Shown here: positions 4,736 through 5,022 of the stretch, in pieces
How positions within the stretch are numbered: position 1 is the first letter of the stretch
Layout of the letters: each line of letters begins with the position of its first letter
From: CAZYMF01 sp964648215
GTDB taxonomy: Bacteria; Desulfobacterota; Binatia; HRBIN30; JACQVA1
Direction of reading: 5' to 3'
Length of the DNA stretch: 5,022 nt
Assembly: GCA_964648215.1 (NCBI GenBank)
Contig: CAZYMF010000299.1
Span: 1 to 5,022, forward strand
Made by a program: the position numbers and the translations under genes
The notes under the pieces: model-generated
Seen by the model: the letters and a program-made list of their open reading frames with translations, nothing else
What the model was told of the DNA's origin: nothing
The model's database searches: none

Positions 4736-4764
4736 TTCACTCCGCCCAACGATTCCGCTATAGG
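4736..4764 (+). promoter_or_regulatory. Candidate promoter of tRNA-Thr
   Basis: TTCACT (4736-4741) and TATAGG (4759-4764) are 17 bases apart, each four of six to the sigma70 consensus. GGGACCC follows the -10; such a GC-rich discriminator is typical of stringently controlled stable-RNA promoters. The start would be near 4771, about 56 bases before the mature tRNA. Inferred from sequence. Confidence 0.45.
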
Positions 4765-4826
4765 GACCCAAGCCAAGGGAAGCCGATCCGCTCAAAGCAC
4801 GTGTTCCGATCCCGAAACCCGCATAC

Positions 4827-4899
4827 GCTGGCGTAGCTCAGTCGGTAGAGCAGCTGATTCGTAATCAGCAGGTCCGCGGTTCGAATCCGCGCGCCAGCT
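4827..4899 (+). tRNA. tRNA-Thr, anticodon CGT
   Basis: A complete cloverleaf of 73 bases is visible. The acceptor arm GCTGGCG (4827-4833) pairs with CGCCAGC (4892-4898), with discriminator T4899. The D stem is GCTC (4836-4839) with GAGC (4848-4851). The anticodon stem is GCTGA (4853-4857) with TCAGC (4865-4869), enclosing TTCGTAA with anticodon CGT at 4860-4862, which reads ACG. The variable loop is AGGTC, and the T stem is CGCGG with CCGCG around TTCGAAT. All stems are perfect. The 3' CCA is not encoded (TTG follows), so it must be added by a CCA-adding enzyme. Confidence 0.97.
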
Positions 4900-4921
4900 T
4901 TGACTTCTCCGGAGAACTCAA
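4900..4921. terminator. Palindrome between tRNA-Thr and a convergent gene
   Basis: TTGA and TCAA flank a perfect 12-base palindrome TTCTCCGGAGAA (4905-4916), with one C/C mismatch between. It begins one base after the tRNA and ends three bases before the stop codon of the convergent reading frame, so it is well placed to end transcription from both sides. It has no U-tract, so the terminator role is tentative. Confidence 0.4.
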
Positions 4922-4923
4922 CC

Positions 4924-5022
4924 TCACTCGACCGTATCCTCCCATACGCGTCCTGCGCGAACCCAGTGGAGGTTGAAGCGCTCGCCCTGGTTGTCGGACG
5001 GGTTCAGCCAGAGCATGCGCTC
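4924..5022 (-). CDS. C-terminal end of an unidentified protein (partial)
   Basis: The minus strand is open from the window edge to a TGA at 4924-4926, giving 32 residues. They run from ERMLWLNPSDNQGERF through NLHWVRAGRVWEDTVE. The two-Trp, charged composition and high third-position GC look like a genuine protein end, and the frame converges properly on the tRNA gene. A plus-strand frame is also open across the same stretch, but its translation looks less protein-like. The family is not recognised. The N-terminus lies beyond the right edge. Confidence 0.5.
   Translation of the reverse strand, partial: ERMLWLNPSDNQGERFNLHWVRAGRVWEDTVE

Noticed and set aside
3903..4763. Plus-strand reading frame of 286 residues opposite the nucleotidyltransferase
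   Set aside because: The minus strand carries the catalytic motifs of a known fold, and the plus translation resembles no protein.
4613..4795. Minus-strand 60-residue frame upstream of the nucleotidyltransferase as a possible antitoxin
   Set aside because: Its end overlaps the enzyme start, it covers the palindromes and promoter area, and its Arg-rich translation shows no DNA-binding motif.
4827..4921. Integration attachment site at the tRNA 3' end
   Set aside because: No duplicated tRNA 3' segment and no integrase gene are visible in the window.

Overview
The window is a GC-rich, SD-using bacterial sequence. It has a classical N-terminal signal peptide, a proteobacterial-looking dodecin and a tRNA-Thr without an encoded CCA. 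It looks like a scaffold from an environmental Gram-negative bacterium, because there is a gap of exactly 100 N at 3657-3756. I cannot assign a phylum. Order across the gap depends on the scaffolder, so the two sides should not be treated as proven neighbours.

Layout. At 1-1092 (minus) lies most of a DAO-superfamily FAD oxidoreductase, whose C-terminus runs off the left edge. A divergent regulatory region at 1093-1466 follows, with candidate promoters in both directions and an inverted repeat inside the plus-strand spacer. At 1467-2027 (plus) is a secreted 186-residue protein made of two copies of one domain of about 53 residues. At 2124-3263 (minus) is a 379-residue GNAT-like acetyltransferase that converges on it. 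At 3417-3620 (minus) is a small dodecin. Beyond the gap, a two-gene minus-strand module occupies 3908-4616: an AbiEii/MNT-type nucleotidyltransferase and an overlapping 63-residue unknown protein. At 4827-4899 (plus) is tRNA-Thr(CGT), and at 4924-5022 (minus) is the C-terminal tail of another protein.

The most unusual part is the intergenic DNA. The spacers at 2028-2123 and 3264-3416 each contain a purine-rich array of 7-bp units (consensus roughly GSSGAAA) followed by its inverted pyrimidine counterpart (CTTTNNN). A weaker, mainly one-armed CTTTNNN array lies at 1220-1247. The spacer right of the gap has the same architecture with a 9-bp unit (CGGATTACR). These inverted short-period arrays look like a dispersed intergenic element family. 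They may act as terminators between genes, and the 9-bp one may have broken the assembly.

The genes do not form one obvious pathway. The FAD oxidase, secreted duplicated protein, acetyltransferase and dodecin look like independent units separated by the repeat elements. The nucleotidyltransferase pair is the only clear co-translated module and the best candidate for an uncharacterised system.
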